A DNA stretch of 64,000 nucleotides from Neoarius graeffei (taxonomy: Eukaryota > Chordata > Actinopteri > Siluriformes > Ariidae), in assembly GCF_027579695.1 (NCBI RefSeq), contig NC_083586.1, positions 2,780,501 through 2,844,500 on the forward strand, given 5' to 3'. Shown here piece by piece: positions 33,222 to 43,865 of the stretch; the stretch's first letter is position 1; each line of letters begins with the position of its first letter. Under the pieces are notes generated by a model, which was given only the letters and a program-made list of their open reading frames with translations, was not told the origin of the DNA and made no database searches. A program made the translations under genes and the position numbers.

Positions 33222-34742
33222 GTGGTGCTCTATGAGGTTGGTGTGGCCGGGCAGGGGCGAGAACACATCCAAAAACTCAGTCTGCAACTGGGCAACCTCC
33301 GCGAGTTGGGTCAGGGAGAGGTCGTCTCCACAGGGGACCGGAGAGGTACAGGATGCTAATGTTCCCTTTTGAACCTCCGGCCCCAGCTCCGCCACAGGGA
33401 CCTCCTCATTCCAGAGTTTGAGCAGATTGAGGTGGTAAATCTGTAGCGCCCCACCCCTGTCCGTTCGCCTCACCTCATAGTCAACGTCCCCGACTCGCCA
33501 TGTGACCTCAAAGGGTCCTTGCCACTTGGCAACTAATTTGGAGCTCGATGTGGGCAACAGTACGAGTACTTTATCTCCCGGTGCGAACTCCCTAAGGCGC
33601 GTACCCTTGTCGTACAGGTGGGTTTGTCGTTCTTGGGCCTGCCGCAAATTCTCCTGGGTTAGGTGGGTGAGTGTGTGGAGTTTTGCGTGCAGGTCAATAA
33701 CGTATTGGATTTCATTTTTACTTGGTGAAGGTCCCTCCTCCCAATTTTCCTGCAGCACATCTAGAATGCCATGTGGCTTACACCCATATAACAATTCAAA
33801 TGGGGAGAACCCCTTGGAGGCTTGGGGGACCTCTCGCACTGAAAACAACAAGGGTTGGAGCCACTTATCCCAATTATGTGCACCCTCACTTATGAATTTT
33901 TTAATTATATTCTTGAGGGTGCGATTGAACCGTTCAACTAAACCGTCCCTTTGTGTGTGATACCCGCTGGTGTTAATACCCAACAACCCATACAGTTCAT
34001 TCAGTGTACGTGACATAAACGAGGTGCCTTGGTCAGTCAGAATCTCTTTCGGGATTCCAACTCGGGAGATAACGCGGAAGAGCACTTCTGCAATACTGCA
34101 TGCTGAGATATTGCGAAGAGGCACTGCTTCCATGTATCACGTTGCATAGTCCACCAGAACTAATATAAAGCGGTACCCTCGTGTTGACCGATCTAATGGC
34201 CCGACGAGATCCATCCCAATTCTTTCGAATGGGGTCTCGTTTAATGGGAGAGGGTGCAAAGGCGCTTTTGGAATGGCCGCTGGATTTACTAACTGGCATT
34301 CGTGGCACGCCGTACACCACCTATGGACATCACCGCGAATCCCTAGCCAATAGAACCGGGCCATTATTCGGGCTAGTATTTTATCCTGCCCTAAGTGTCC
34401 AGCCATGGGATTAAAGTGAGCCGCCTGGAATACCAATTCCTGGCGGCTCTTCAGAATCAAAAGCTGCATGACTTGCTCTTTAGTCTGAGTGTCCTGCATC
34501 ACTCGGTATAATCTATCCTTCATAATTGCAAAGTAGGGGAAGGACGGGGTGGCATTTGGCTGGAGCATTTGACCATCGATTACTCTCACTTGGTCAAATG
34601 CATGCCACAGAGTCTCGTCTCGCGACTGCTCTAGTGGAAAATCCGCGAGGGATTCCCCAATAGAGAGAGGAGGAGCCGGCGGCTCCTCACTCTGATGCAG
34701 AGATGACGTAGACAGCTCTGTGACAGCTTGACAACTCGACAC
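33222..34742 (-). pseudogene. Outer element integrase
   Basis: Zinc finger: GHLGQDKILARIMARFYWLG and CTACHECQLVNPAA. Core: GMDLVGPLDRSTRGYRFILV (first Asp), LTDQGTSFMSRTLNELYGLL (second Asp) and DGLVERFNRTLKNII (Glu). The C-terminal module has FAPGDKVLVLLPTSSSKLVA and GPFEVTWRVGD. A TGA at 34137-34139 interrupts VDYAT..MEAVPL, probably a decayed CGA. The linker to RT ends in NLIEHH, where the inner element inserted; the homologous piece resumes at 26613. Upstream, this frame overlaps the end of the protease region. Confidence 0.9.
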
Positions 34743-35356
34743 CGGGACCTCCCCTTATTAAACGACGGCAGGACCCACTCTTCACTAGATGACTCATTAA
34801 TTCCCCAAATCCCAGCCAATCCGTCCCCAAAATTATCGAGTGGGTAATGTGAGGATTAACCACCGCCTTCACTATAAATTTTTCCCCTTGAAAAAAATGT
34901 GGACCAACACTAAAGGGCAGTTGTGAACATCCCCTGCACACACACCTTCACCAATTGTGCTCCCCCCAATGCCTTGTCTTGCACCAGGTTTTGGTGGATT
35001 GAGGTCTGATTACAACCAGAATCCACCAATGCCTGATATGTATCCCCTTGGACACTCACTGGTATGCGATATGCTCCGGCCCGATCAAGGGCGGCTCCTG
35101 GCGCATTGGGGTTCCGAACCACTGCGCCCACCTCCATTACCGAGCACTGCTGTTGGAGGTGGCCCGGCTCCCCGCAGCACCAGCAAACTGGCCTGGGGTT
35201 CCTCTCCGCACTGGTGCTCTGGGGCTCACTCACCTGAGGGGGAGGGGAGACAGACACAGATGGGAGAAACGGGAGGGCACCATAGGTGCGGCAGGCCGGC
35301 TGGGGTGGCGCCGGCCCCCGCCTCCGCGGTGGGGGAACGGGGTGAGGATGAGACAC
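34743..35356 (-). pseudogene. Outer element zinc knuckle and protease
   Basis: Zinc knuckle CWCCGEPGHLQQQC (C-x2-C-x4-H-x4-C), then QALVDSGCNQTSIHQNLV, the D-S-G active site of a retroviral-type aspartic protease. A further stretch ITHSIILGTDWLGFGELM (the I-L-G-x-D-W-L signature) is in another frame (34941 to 34687). At least two frameshifts separate these pieces, so the copy is dead. Confidence 0.82.
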
Positions 35357-36134
35357 AGGAGGAGAGGGAGAGAGAGAGAGAGAGAGAGGAGAGGAGAGAA
35401 GAGGTTGTCTGCTGTCCTGCCATTGGGACAGCCGCCAAATGGTCCTCCGTCAGCTCGATTGCCTGATCCAGCGATGCCGGGTGGTGGCACTGGACCCACT
35501 CTGCAGTTCCGGCTGGTAGGTGCACGATGAACTGCTCCAGTACCACCTGGTTGATGATCCCCTCGGCGTTACAGTTGTCGGCCCTCAAGCACCGCCCGCA
35601 GGTGTCCCGGAGTTGCTGGCCAAACGCGAACGGCTGGCCGACTTCCTCCAAGTGCAAAGCACGGAAGCGCTGCTGTTGTTGCTCGGGGGTGCACCCCACA
35701 CACTTGAGGACAGCCCGGCGAAGGTCCGCGTAGGCCAGCCGGCGGTTGGCGGGGAGCTGTAGCGCGACCAACTGCGCCTCTCCCATTATCAGGGGGAGGA
35801 GGCACGCCACGTGCTGTTCCACCGGCCACCCCGAGGCCTCTGCTACCTGCTCAAAGAGCATGAGGAAGGCCTCGGGGTCGTCCTGCAGGCCCATTTTCGT
35901 TAGGGTGAGGGGGGACGGGCCCACGGCCGTGGAGTTGGTGGACCCCACCGACGCGAGGAGGTGCCAGAACGCCTGTCGCTCTTCCTGCTGAGCCAACACC
36001 AGGGCCTCGAACCGCTGTTCCTGCTCCTTCTGGAGGGCAACTAGTGCCTGGTGCTGGCTTTGCTGGGCCGTGGTGAGGGTGTGGACTAGGTCGGCGAAAG
36101 GGGAGGACTCCATGGGGCTGTTCTGCTTCTGCAC
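35226..36134 (-). pseudogene. Outer element Gag with SCAN-like capsid region
   Basis: Begins MQKQNSPMESSPFADLVHTL, with a Gln/Glu-rich coiled coil (residues ~20-60), then a capsid region. Residues ~150-230 closely follow the SCAN domain pattern: QRFRALHLEEVGQPFAFGQQ, LRDTCGRCLRAD, VVLEQFIVHLPAGTAEWV and ASLDQAIELTEDHLAAV. SCAN domains of vertebrate zinc-finger proteins are known to derive from the capsid of Gmr1-like elements. A (GA)n run at 35369-35399 lies inside the coding region and shifts the frame toward the zinc knuckle, probably by repeat-length change. Confidence 0.85.
35369..35399. repeat. (GA)n microsatellite in Gag
   Basis: Imperfect GA repeat within the outer element. On the coding strand it encodes Ser-Leu repeats (LSLSLSLS). 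Confidence 0.9.
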
Positions 36135-36140
36135 TCCAAT

Positions 36141-36158
36141 TCCCGGGTTTCAGCACCA
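36141..36158 (-). other. Primer binding site of outer element (tRNA-Phe-like)
   Basis: TGGTGCTGAAACCCGGGA lies 1 nt inside the 5' LTR. It complements the 3' end of tRNA-Phe with CCA (one C/T difference from the usual vertebrate gene). The same T appears in the acceptor stem of the tRNA-Phe pseudogene at 3031-3093. Confidence 0.75.
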
Positions 36159-36159
36159 C

Positions 36160-36470
36160 TGTAGCAGTGTGTATGGGTAGGTGGAGCACAGAGGGACGGC
36201 AGGCCAGAACTGAGTTCACAAAACTCTTTTATTTTCACTTTTCAGTGTCAATTTTACTCTCTCAGCCACACACGCATGCACGCACTCCAGTCATCTGGTT
36301 GGGGAGAGAGCTCCCTCTGCTCTCGCTCTCTCTCCTTAAATAGGGCGCAGTCACTGGGGAAGACACACAAACACATTAATTAACCTCAGGTGCAGTGATT
36401 CTGCCACTTACCTTCCCTGACTCCGCCCTCCGGTCACAGACCGACGCTTGACCATGCCCCCGCTGCCACA
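36160..36470 (-). repeat. 5' LTR of outer Gmr1-like element
   Basis: Collinear with 24972-25282 and with 1893-2207. On the minus strand it starts TGTGGCAGCGGGGGCATGG and ends CACTGCTACA. Confidence 0.88.
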
Positions 36471-36621
36471 GGGTTCTTATGATATATGAGTACATATTGC
36501 AGCCTGTGGATGTGTGGATTTAGCCTATAATAAACCCATATTCAACTTATGATGCATTTTTAAACACAAACCAACTAACCTATAATAAACTGTATTCCAC
36601 CCTTCTTTCATACATCACAGA

Positions 36622-37007
36622 ATGGAACCATCATCTGCAACGCCACCACCATCGTCTCTGCCCCCTCTACACCCTCCGTAAGTAGGCTGTTCACAACCTA
36701 GAAGTCTTAAAAATATGCTCCTTCTTTTAATTTCAGCCATTGGCATTTTTTTCCGTTTATAATAAATTATTGACATTCATTTAATGAATCAGAACTCCCC
36801 AAATGTACATTGCAGTGAAAATTATAATTATAGTGCAGGAGGAAGAGGAAGAAAAGAAAAATAGAGAGGAAGACACCAAAAGACTGGAAGAACTGGAAAA
36901 AATTTAAACCATGTCTTCCAACCGTTGAGGAGGAAGGTTCGTCCTCAGATGACACGTTGATTTTGGAGGCAAGAAAGCAGGAGAGCATTCAGTTTTTTTG
37001 TTTATAG
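36622..37007 (+). CDS. Possible two-exon small basic protein, unrecognised
   Basis: Exon 1 (36622-36677) encodes MEPSSATPPPSSLPPLHPP and meets donor CC|GTAAGT. Exon 2 (36839-37007) follows acceptor ATAGTGCAG and keeps phase. It encodes a strongly basic stretch RKRKKRKIERKTPKDWKNWK, then an acidic/serine patch (TVEEEGSSSDD), and stops at TAG 37005. The matching intron phase and good splice sites support a real transcript unit. The product is only about 74 aa and I do not recognise it. It may be the first exons of a longer transposon-derived gene, or a chance arrangement. Confidence 0.3.
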
Positions 37008-37653
37008 TTCTCCTGTATAATTGTTTTAAATGTTCATTGTTTTTGTTAGTTCTTTGAATTGCACTATTTTAATTTTGTTCATTTTTTGTTTTGTTTAATA
37101 GATTCCTTTAAAATGCATCTGTCTACAGCCTTACCACTCTCTTCACGCAAAGCACAACACTGACTCCAGTAATAATTCCAGCCATTGGCATTTTTTAGAA
37201 AGATGCAGAGTCCATGAAACACAGGAGACAGATCTTTGTATTAGCATCACCACGCTTTACTATCATAGACAAACTTTAATAACAGACACATTGAAAGAGT
37301 ACAGTGACAATATGTATTGTCATTTGCAGAGTACATATGAATAGGCAGAAGATGCAGTTAGAATCTAACCAGAAGAGCAAAAAGCAAAGAAGTGCAATGT
37401 GATACAGACAGCTGGTGCAGTGTAGACAGTACTATACAGTTAAGAATGTTGCATGGTTTACAGTAAAGACATTAAATTTTAATTACACAGGATGTGATGT
37501 TGATAATGCATGGTGCCTGGGAACTATGCATGTCAGGGGTGTCATTTAGATCAGAGTGAGTCTTTGGATGTGAAGATGGATGAAGCTGGACAATTCAGTT
37601 GCATTTCACCAGGTCTGGGACATGCAACTGAAAGTCTGAGGCCCTCCTCTCTC
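37008..37653. other. No recognised feature
   Basis: AT-rich sequence without supported genes or clear repeat ends. Confidence 0.4.
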
Positions 37654-38168
37654 TCATCCAAGAGACTTTTTGAATATACTGGGAAGCAACACTTCTTGAT
37701 TTGATGAAATAGTCTTGGTTGCAACAAAAAAAGTCATACTTTGTTCCTCTCCACCCATTTCAAAAGTGCAATGTTTGGGCTTGACATTGGCATTCTTTTT
37801 TGAATACCGGATTAATCTGCCTGGAGTCTGTTTTCCAGGGTGGCAGTTACAGCCACTCTTCATCACTTCCTGACCCTCGCTGGCTGTGACAACATGTACA
37901 TGGTAGTCACAGACCACCTCACCAGCGCAAAATCTGCGGTTTGCCATGATGCTTGTGCTCTTCCCTTCAGAGTGCTGGATGCTAAGTCCTTTCCACTTCT
38001 GCTCCTTCACAAGTCTCTGAATCTGTTTGCACTCCATGATGTTTTCCTCAGATCTAGAGGGTGTCCACCTCTCAAGAAGATGTGTGGTACCAGTTTTACT
38101 GACCCATTCCTGTTTTGCAACCCATTCTTTGAGCTGCTTCTGTGTTGGCTTATGCCAAGGGAAGTGTG
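37654..38168 (-). pseudogene. SET-domain exon, KMT5A/SETD8-like, degenerate
   Basis: An open exon after acceptor TTTTCACAG (5' end 38168) encodes HFPWHKPTQKQLKEWVAKQE, then KGLSIQHSEGKSTSIMANRR and FCAGEVVCDYHVHVVTASEG. This is the start of a SET domain of the histone H4K20 methyltransferase (KMT5A) type. The middle part between about 37830 and 37870 is short and lacks the usual GYMFFF-like segment. The substrate/cofactor motif that reads N-H-S in active enzymes is RYS here (GRLIRYSKKNANVKPK), and the F-D-Y-G catalytic tyrosine motif is replaced by LLPSIFKK before the stop. Catalytic activity is therefore unlikely. It may be a relic of a fish SET-containing repeat gene. Confidence 0.6.
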
Positions 38169-39019
38169 CTGTGAAAAAAAAATGTGTTTGTAAGAGCCAT
38201 TTTTGAGTTTAAAGTTGAATTGTAATATGTGCTACAGGAGCTCCCTTACCCCCTAGTTCTTTTATTTTGAAAAGGACCCTTAGTTTGATAGAGTTGGATA
38301 GAGCCTTGAAGTTAAGATGGCCGCCGCTCACCTTTATCTCAGAAGCAGAGAACAAAGGAATTTTTTTGAAGATGAGTGGCATATAGTTCTTTACAAGTTT
38401 TGAACTTTACAAGCCTTTGAATTTTGATATATTTAGTTTATTTTGATCTCTCCTTGGATATAGTTTGTACCTTTTTTAACCAGCTTGCCTACTGGCCATT
38501 TTGTTTGGATTACAGGATTTGTTTGGAGCATTCTTTGTCCATTCAACTATCTGCCTGCTTCACTTGACATTCATCCATCTATCCATCCCTCTGTTATCAT
38601 CCATCTGAAAAGGTACAAGTTATACTGTAATTGGAAGCTTGTCAAAGAAGTGACCAAAGTCAATTTTGAAACGTGGCACAGCCAAATGGTAAAGAACTTT
38701 GCCATAGCTTGCACTGTTTGGCAATGGACTTTTTTTTAATTGTTTGGAAAGCATGGAATCCTTTGTTGACTGCAATGGAAGCAATTGGAGTTTTTGAGTT
38801 AAGTCTTTGGAATTTAAGAAGTTTTTTTTTTATCTTTTGAGAGTTTGCCTTTGAAAGTGGTTCACTATTGGAGTGCCCTATTGCTGAACTTGAATTTACT
38901 ATTGGAGCAGATTACCGGTATGATTTTGGTTCATGTTTTAAGAGAATAAGAAAAATATACAACTGCTGTGTGGATTTTTGAAGAGTATTTATTTTGTGTA
39001 TTGTGAACTGAGCTTAAAT
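38169..39019. other. 5' flank of BEL/Pao element; LTR not resolved
   Basis: The BEL 5' LTR and primer site should lie here, but the element has lost its 3' end. There is no second LTR for comparison, so I cannot place borders. TCATCCATCTATCCATCC near 38571 is a short tetranucleotide-like run. Confidence 0.45.
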
Positions 39020-40875
39020 ATGGCCGATGACAAATTTAACTCACTTTGCGCAACACACAGAGGGAAACTTGGGGTGTGTACACGCAGAATGAATGAACTG
39101 AAGGAATCACTGGAGAGTGGAAATATTGAAGCTGTTAACATGGGCCTTGAACAGTTAAATGTGGCATTGAAAGATTTTAAAGATGTTCATCAATCTGTGC
39201 AAGTGTTACTTGATGAAGATGAAAGGATAACAATTGGTATGAAGCAAAGATGCAAACATTCAAAACATTTTTGAAGGAAGTAGACGTGTGGAAAAGTGCT
39301 CAAAGTGAATTTCAGCCTGTGTCCTCTAGACAGCATATCCAATGTGTCAGTCAGTAGGATAGGACCTACATGTTCTACTAGTACTGCCTCCAAGTCGTCT
39401 TCGGTGTCTTCTGCTTGCCTGAAAGCTGAAGCTGAAAAGGCAGCCCTTCTGCAACGTACCGCAACACTTCAGAAAAAACACGCCTTGCAAAGGGAACAAA
39501 TTGAAGTTCAAAATGCAATGGAAAGAGTTGAACTTGAAACAGAGCTGGCTGCAGCCGATGCTAAAATACAGGTTTTACAGAGCATCGGTACTCAACTAAT
39601 GAGCTCCAAACTCACATCAACAGAGCTTTTAGAAATGCCAGGAGATGCCATGAATGTATATCTGGAGAGTCAGTATAAAAGAGTAAAGGGAAAGCTTCAT
39701 CCAGACAATCACCCATGGAATATGCCCAAGTTTTTGTCGTTCCCAAAACTCCACTGCAAAGAGCCTTAGTACAGGACCCCGGAGGTCCGACCGGCATGTT
39801 CGAACAATGCAACTGAATCAGACCAGTCAAGCTGCTGCAGGCACTTCCCAACCGCTCGCACCCTCAAGCAACAATAACATGGGTTATATAACTGATCTTA
39901 TTGTGCAGCAGCAAAGGATGAATTCACTTCCAACTAGAGATCGGACTGTATTCAATTGAGAACCTCTCAATTTCAAACCATTCATACAAGCCTTTGAACA
40001 TCGCATTGAGAGAAATACCATCAGTAGCCAAAACAGGCTTCATTACCTCGAACAGTTCACCTCTGGCCAGCCGAAGGAGTTGGTCAGAAGCTGTCTTCAT
40101 ATGGGTGCAGAGAGGGGCAAAGAGGCTACTGGAAGTTCATTTTGGAGATGAGTTCAAGATGATAAGTGCTTACATAGACAAAGCCTTAAGTTGGGACAAC
40201 ATTCCATCAGACAATGGTGAGGCTCTATAGAGTTATGCTCTCTTCCTGCGTGGCTGTTGCAATCTATGTGCACTTTAAGGTACATGGATGAATTAAATCT
40301 ACCATCAAATCTGAGACTGCTTGCCTCCAAGGTGCCTTACAAAGTGAAAGAAAAATGGAGAACGCATGCTTATAAGGGAAAGAACAGGAGCAAGGGCCAC
40401 ATTTGAAGATCTTGTTCATTTATTGGAAAGACAGGCCAGGATTCTGCAAGATCCCATTTTTGGAAGCCTTCAAGATGTCCCAGCATCTAAAAGACCATCA
40501 AGGGCAACCATCAACATCGGTAAGCCCATTCCATGTCCCAGACAGAAGAGTAAAGGGTCCAGCTTCGCCACAACTGTAGCTGTGGTACCTGAGAACACTG
40601 CAGGACATTCTACTGCAGAGAATGTTGTGCAAGTGTCCAAAGTGCCCAGTCTGTCAAAACTCTGTTCTGTCTGTGGTGATAAGCATGAGATTACATCATG
40701 TCAAGAATTGCTAAAAAGGTCTCATAATGCAAGAGTTTGATCTTTTAAAGACTAAAGGTATTTGCTTTGGTTGTCTGATTAAAGGGCACATGAGCCAAAA
40801 TTGTAAAAACAGGCAAACATGTTCTGTGTGCTCTAAACACCACCCCAGTATCTTACACATATCACAGAATTAAAT
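39020..40875 (+). pseudogene. BEL/Pao Gag, frameshifted
   Basis: Starts MADDKFNSLCATHRGKLG with an N-terminal helical region. It continues in shifted frames through a long coiled coil (KAEAEKAALLQRTATLQKKH, then ETELAAADAKIQVLQS), a capsid-like part near 39960-40230 (PFIQAFEHRI), and zinc knuckles: CSVCGDKHEITSC (about 40667), CFGCLIKGHMSQNC and CSVCSKHHPSILH (40727-40875). Frame breaks lie near 39235, 39345, 39770, 40140 and 40730. Several knuckles at the C-terminus are typical of BEL/Pao Gag. Confidence 0.75.
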
Positions 40876-40924
40876 AAAAGGCCAGAATTCTTCAGGTGAC
40901 TCGGGCAAAGATCTTGGAAAAACG

Positions 40925-43459
40925 GTGAACAGTGGCCTAGTTTCGCTGAAAGCAGAGGCATTTGAAAACAGTGATGAGCACTGCAATCTTTCAATTGTCC
41001 AAGTCAAACTGAAGAACTCAAACCACACAATACAGACATATGCTTTCCTTGACCCAGGGAGCGCCGCTACATTTTGCACAGAGCAGCTCAGAAGAAGGTT
41101 GAATGCAATGGGCAAACAACAACAAATACTTCTGTGCACGATGGGGCAAAAGAAAGCTATTAACAGCCTGGTTGTCAGGGGCCTGGAAGTTTGTGCACTG
41201 GAAGGAAAGGCCTTTATAGAATTGCCTGAAACTTATACTCGGCAGGAAATTCCAGTTAGCAAGAAACACATCCCTACACAAGATGATCTAGCAAAATGGC
41301 CTTATCTTCAGGATGTTCAGATTCCTAGCATTGATGCAGGAGTTGACTTGCTCATGGGTATAAATGCACCTAAATTGATGGAGCCTTGGAGAATCATAAA
41401 TAGCCAGGATAATGGGCCCTTTGCTATCAAGACTCTCATAGGTTGGGTGGTGAATGGACTTCTCCATGGTGAAGATGCATGCACCAATAAGCAAGGTCAT
41501 AGGCATGTTCATGTGCATCGTATTTCCGTTGATAAATTGAGTGAGCTTCTGATCCAGCAATATAACCATGATTTCCCAGAGAAGAGGTTTGATGAAAAGA
41601 AACAAATGTCAGTAGAAGACTGTAAATTCATGCAGATTATGGACAGCTCTGCTGAGATGGTCAATGGACATTATCAGTTGCCTTTACCATTCAAGAAGGA
41701 CAACCTCACAATGCCAAACAACCGTCAACTGGCAGAACAAAGAACATTGTCATTGAAGAAAAAGTTTCAGAGAAACTGTGATTTTCACAAAGAATACAGG
41801 GCCTTTATGGAAACTGTCATCTCTCGTGGGCATGTTGAGCTTGTACCTCAAGACCAGCTGACTGAAGAAGAAGGAAAGGTGTGGTGCATACCACATCATG
41901 GTGTGTTTCACCCAAAGAATGGGAGCTTGCATGTGGTATTTGACTGCTCTGCGGGTTATCAGGGGACTTCACTAAATATCAAGCTTCTTCAAGGTCCAAA
42001 CCTCATGACCACCTTGATTGGAGTTTTAGTCCGCTTTCGTCAAAGCAAAATTGCCATCATGGCAGATGTGGAGAAAATGTACCACCAAGTGAAAATCTCG
42101 CCTCATCATGTCAACTTCCTTCGTTTCCCCGGGTGGCAAGATGGGGAAATCACTCAGCCACTAAAGGAATACAGAATGATTGTGCATCTTTTCAGTGCAA
42201 CATCATCAGCCAGCTCAGCAAGCTACGCATTAAGAAGGACAGCTGAGGATAACAAAGGGTGCTTCTCAGCTGAAGCAACAAGCACAGTTAAGAACAACTT
42301 TTATGTAGATGACTTGCTGAAGGCTGTTGACACAGAGCCATGCCATCAAGCTCTGCAAGGAGTTGAAGTTACTCTGTGCAACTGGGGGGTTCAAATTAAC
42401 TAAATGGATAAGTAACAACAAGGCTGTTCTAGCCTCCATCCCAGAGCCTGAAAGGGCAAAGGATGTAAAAAAAATCTTGACCTTGACATTGAGGATCTGC
42501 CCATTGAGAGAGCGCTGGGTGTGCAATGGTGTGTCAAAGATGATGTATTCACATTCCAGGTAACCATCAAAGAGCGTCCAACCAGTAGACATGGAATTCT
42601 CTCCATGGTCAGCTTCATATGTGATCCACTTGGGTTCCTCGCACCCATCACCTTTCCTGCAAAATGCATTCTACAGGAGTTATGCAAGCAGAACATTGGA
42701 TGGGATGAGGAGTTGCCAGAGATCCATGTCCAATCCTGGAAGCGATGGTGGCAAGATCTTCCAAGAGTGAAAGAGTTCAAGGTCAGTCGCAGTTTGGTCC
42801 CAGCCAATTTTGGAAGTGTCAAGGTAGCCCAGATGCGCCACTTCTGTGATGCGAGTGACATTGGGTATGGCACAGTTACCTATCTGAGGCTGACAAGTTG
42901 CAGCAACAGGGTTCACGTCACCTTTCTAATGGGAAAGGCCTGTGTTGCCCCATTGAAACTGATGACTACACCAAAGATGGAGCTCACTGCTGCTGTTCTT
43001 GCAGTACATATGGACCAGATGCTATCTGAGGAGATACATATGGAATTGGAAAGGTCTCTATTCTGGACAGATCGCATGACCATTTTGAGGTACATATGGA
43101 ATGAAAGCAGAAGATTTCAGACCTTTGTAGCCAACCGCCTTAATGTCATCCGAAGTACATCAGAGGCATCTCAGTGGAAATACATAGGCACAAAATTGAA
43201 CCCTGCTGATTGTGCCTCTCGGGGATTGCAAATTGAAACCTTTCTGAAAAGACAGACCTGGATCAGCGGTCCGGAAATCTTAAAGGAATCACCTGATTGC
43301 TGGCCTGACCCTCCGTCTGAACTTGTCCTCTCTCCAGACGATTCTGAGTTAAGAAAGGTTGTTACAGTGAACGTTGCTGTAAAGGACAGCCATGATGTCA
43401 CTACTTACCTGATGAATTACTTCTCAATATGGACGAAGCTGAAGAAAACTGTGGCATAG
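40925..43459 (+). pseudogene. BEL/Pao Pol: protease, RT, RNase H
   Basis: The protease active site is AFLDPGSAATFC (D-P-G-S in place of the usual D-S/T-G). It is followed by the BEL-type linker LLMGINAPKLMEPW and GPFAIKTLIGWVVNG. RT: VWCIPHHGVFHPKNGSLHVV, FDCSAGYQGTSLN, MADVEKMYHQVKI and the catalytic NNFYVDDLLKAV. RNase H region: GSVKVAQMRHFCDASDIGYG and KMELTAAVLAVHMDQMLSEE, with LNPADCASRGL downstream. The frame shifts near 42395-42400 and again near 42530. Stop at 43457-43459, where an uninterrupted polyprotein would continue. Not functional. Confidence 0.88.
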
Positions 43460-43468
43460 TTCATCAGG

Positions 43469-43865
43469 TTGAAGTCCATTCTTTTAAAACTGGCCAGGAA
43501 ACGCCAGGCAGGGATGGATCAAAGCACGCATATAATGGTCACAGGAAAAGGAAAACAAGAGAAAACTGGTCCATACGTGTTATCAGTCAGTGATATGGAA
43601 GATGCAGAGATGGCTATTGTGCAGTTTTGCCAGAGGCAGGGATTTCCACAAGAAATGGCTTGCCGATGGAAAGGCTGGCAATACATAAGCAGAAACGGCT
43701 TCATCTACAGGCTAGACCCTTTCCTAGACTCTGGCACCTTAAGGGTTGGTGGCCGCTTGAGAAAAATGGCCATGCCTACTGAACAAAAGCATCCTTCAAT
43801 TCTACCTAAGGACCATCATGTTTCTAAACTGTTACTTCGCCACATCCATCAAGAAGTTGGACACA
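43469..43865 (+). pseudogene. BEL/Pao integrase N-terminus (truncated)
   Basis: YRLDPFLDSGTLRVGGRLRK and HPSILPKDHHVSKLLLRHIH are the conserved lead-in to the BEL/Pao integrase; HIHQEVGH would begin the H-H-C-C zinc finger. The sequence diverges right after this, marking the truncation point. Confidence 0.85.

Larger units (their letters stand above)
24972..36470 (-). mobile_element. Gmr1-like Ty3/gypsy element (outer), split by a younger element
   Basis: LTRs are 24972-25282 and 36160-36470. On the minus strand the order is Gag (36134 on), zinc knuckle and protease, integrase, then RT and RNase H to 25300. It is interrupted at 26614-33221. Flanks GAGTT (24967-24971) and GGGTT (36471-36475) are a possible 5-bp duplication with one mismatch. 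The two LTRs differ at roughly ten positions plus small indels, so the insertion is older than the nested one. Confidence 0.92.
39020..43865 (+). mobile_element. BEL/Pao LTR retrotransposon, 3' truncated
   Basis: Gag, protease, RT, RNase H and the integrase N-terminus are in BEL/Pao order and sequence style. Homology stops abruptly after the integrase zinc-binding HIHQEVGH at about 43865. The integrase core and 3' LTR are absent. Confidence 0.85.

Noticed and set aside
35569..36219. Several GC-rich overlapping frames on both strands
   Set aside because: They are shadows of the Gag gene of the outer gypsy element, whose SCAN-like frame is the meaningful one.
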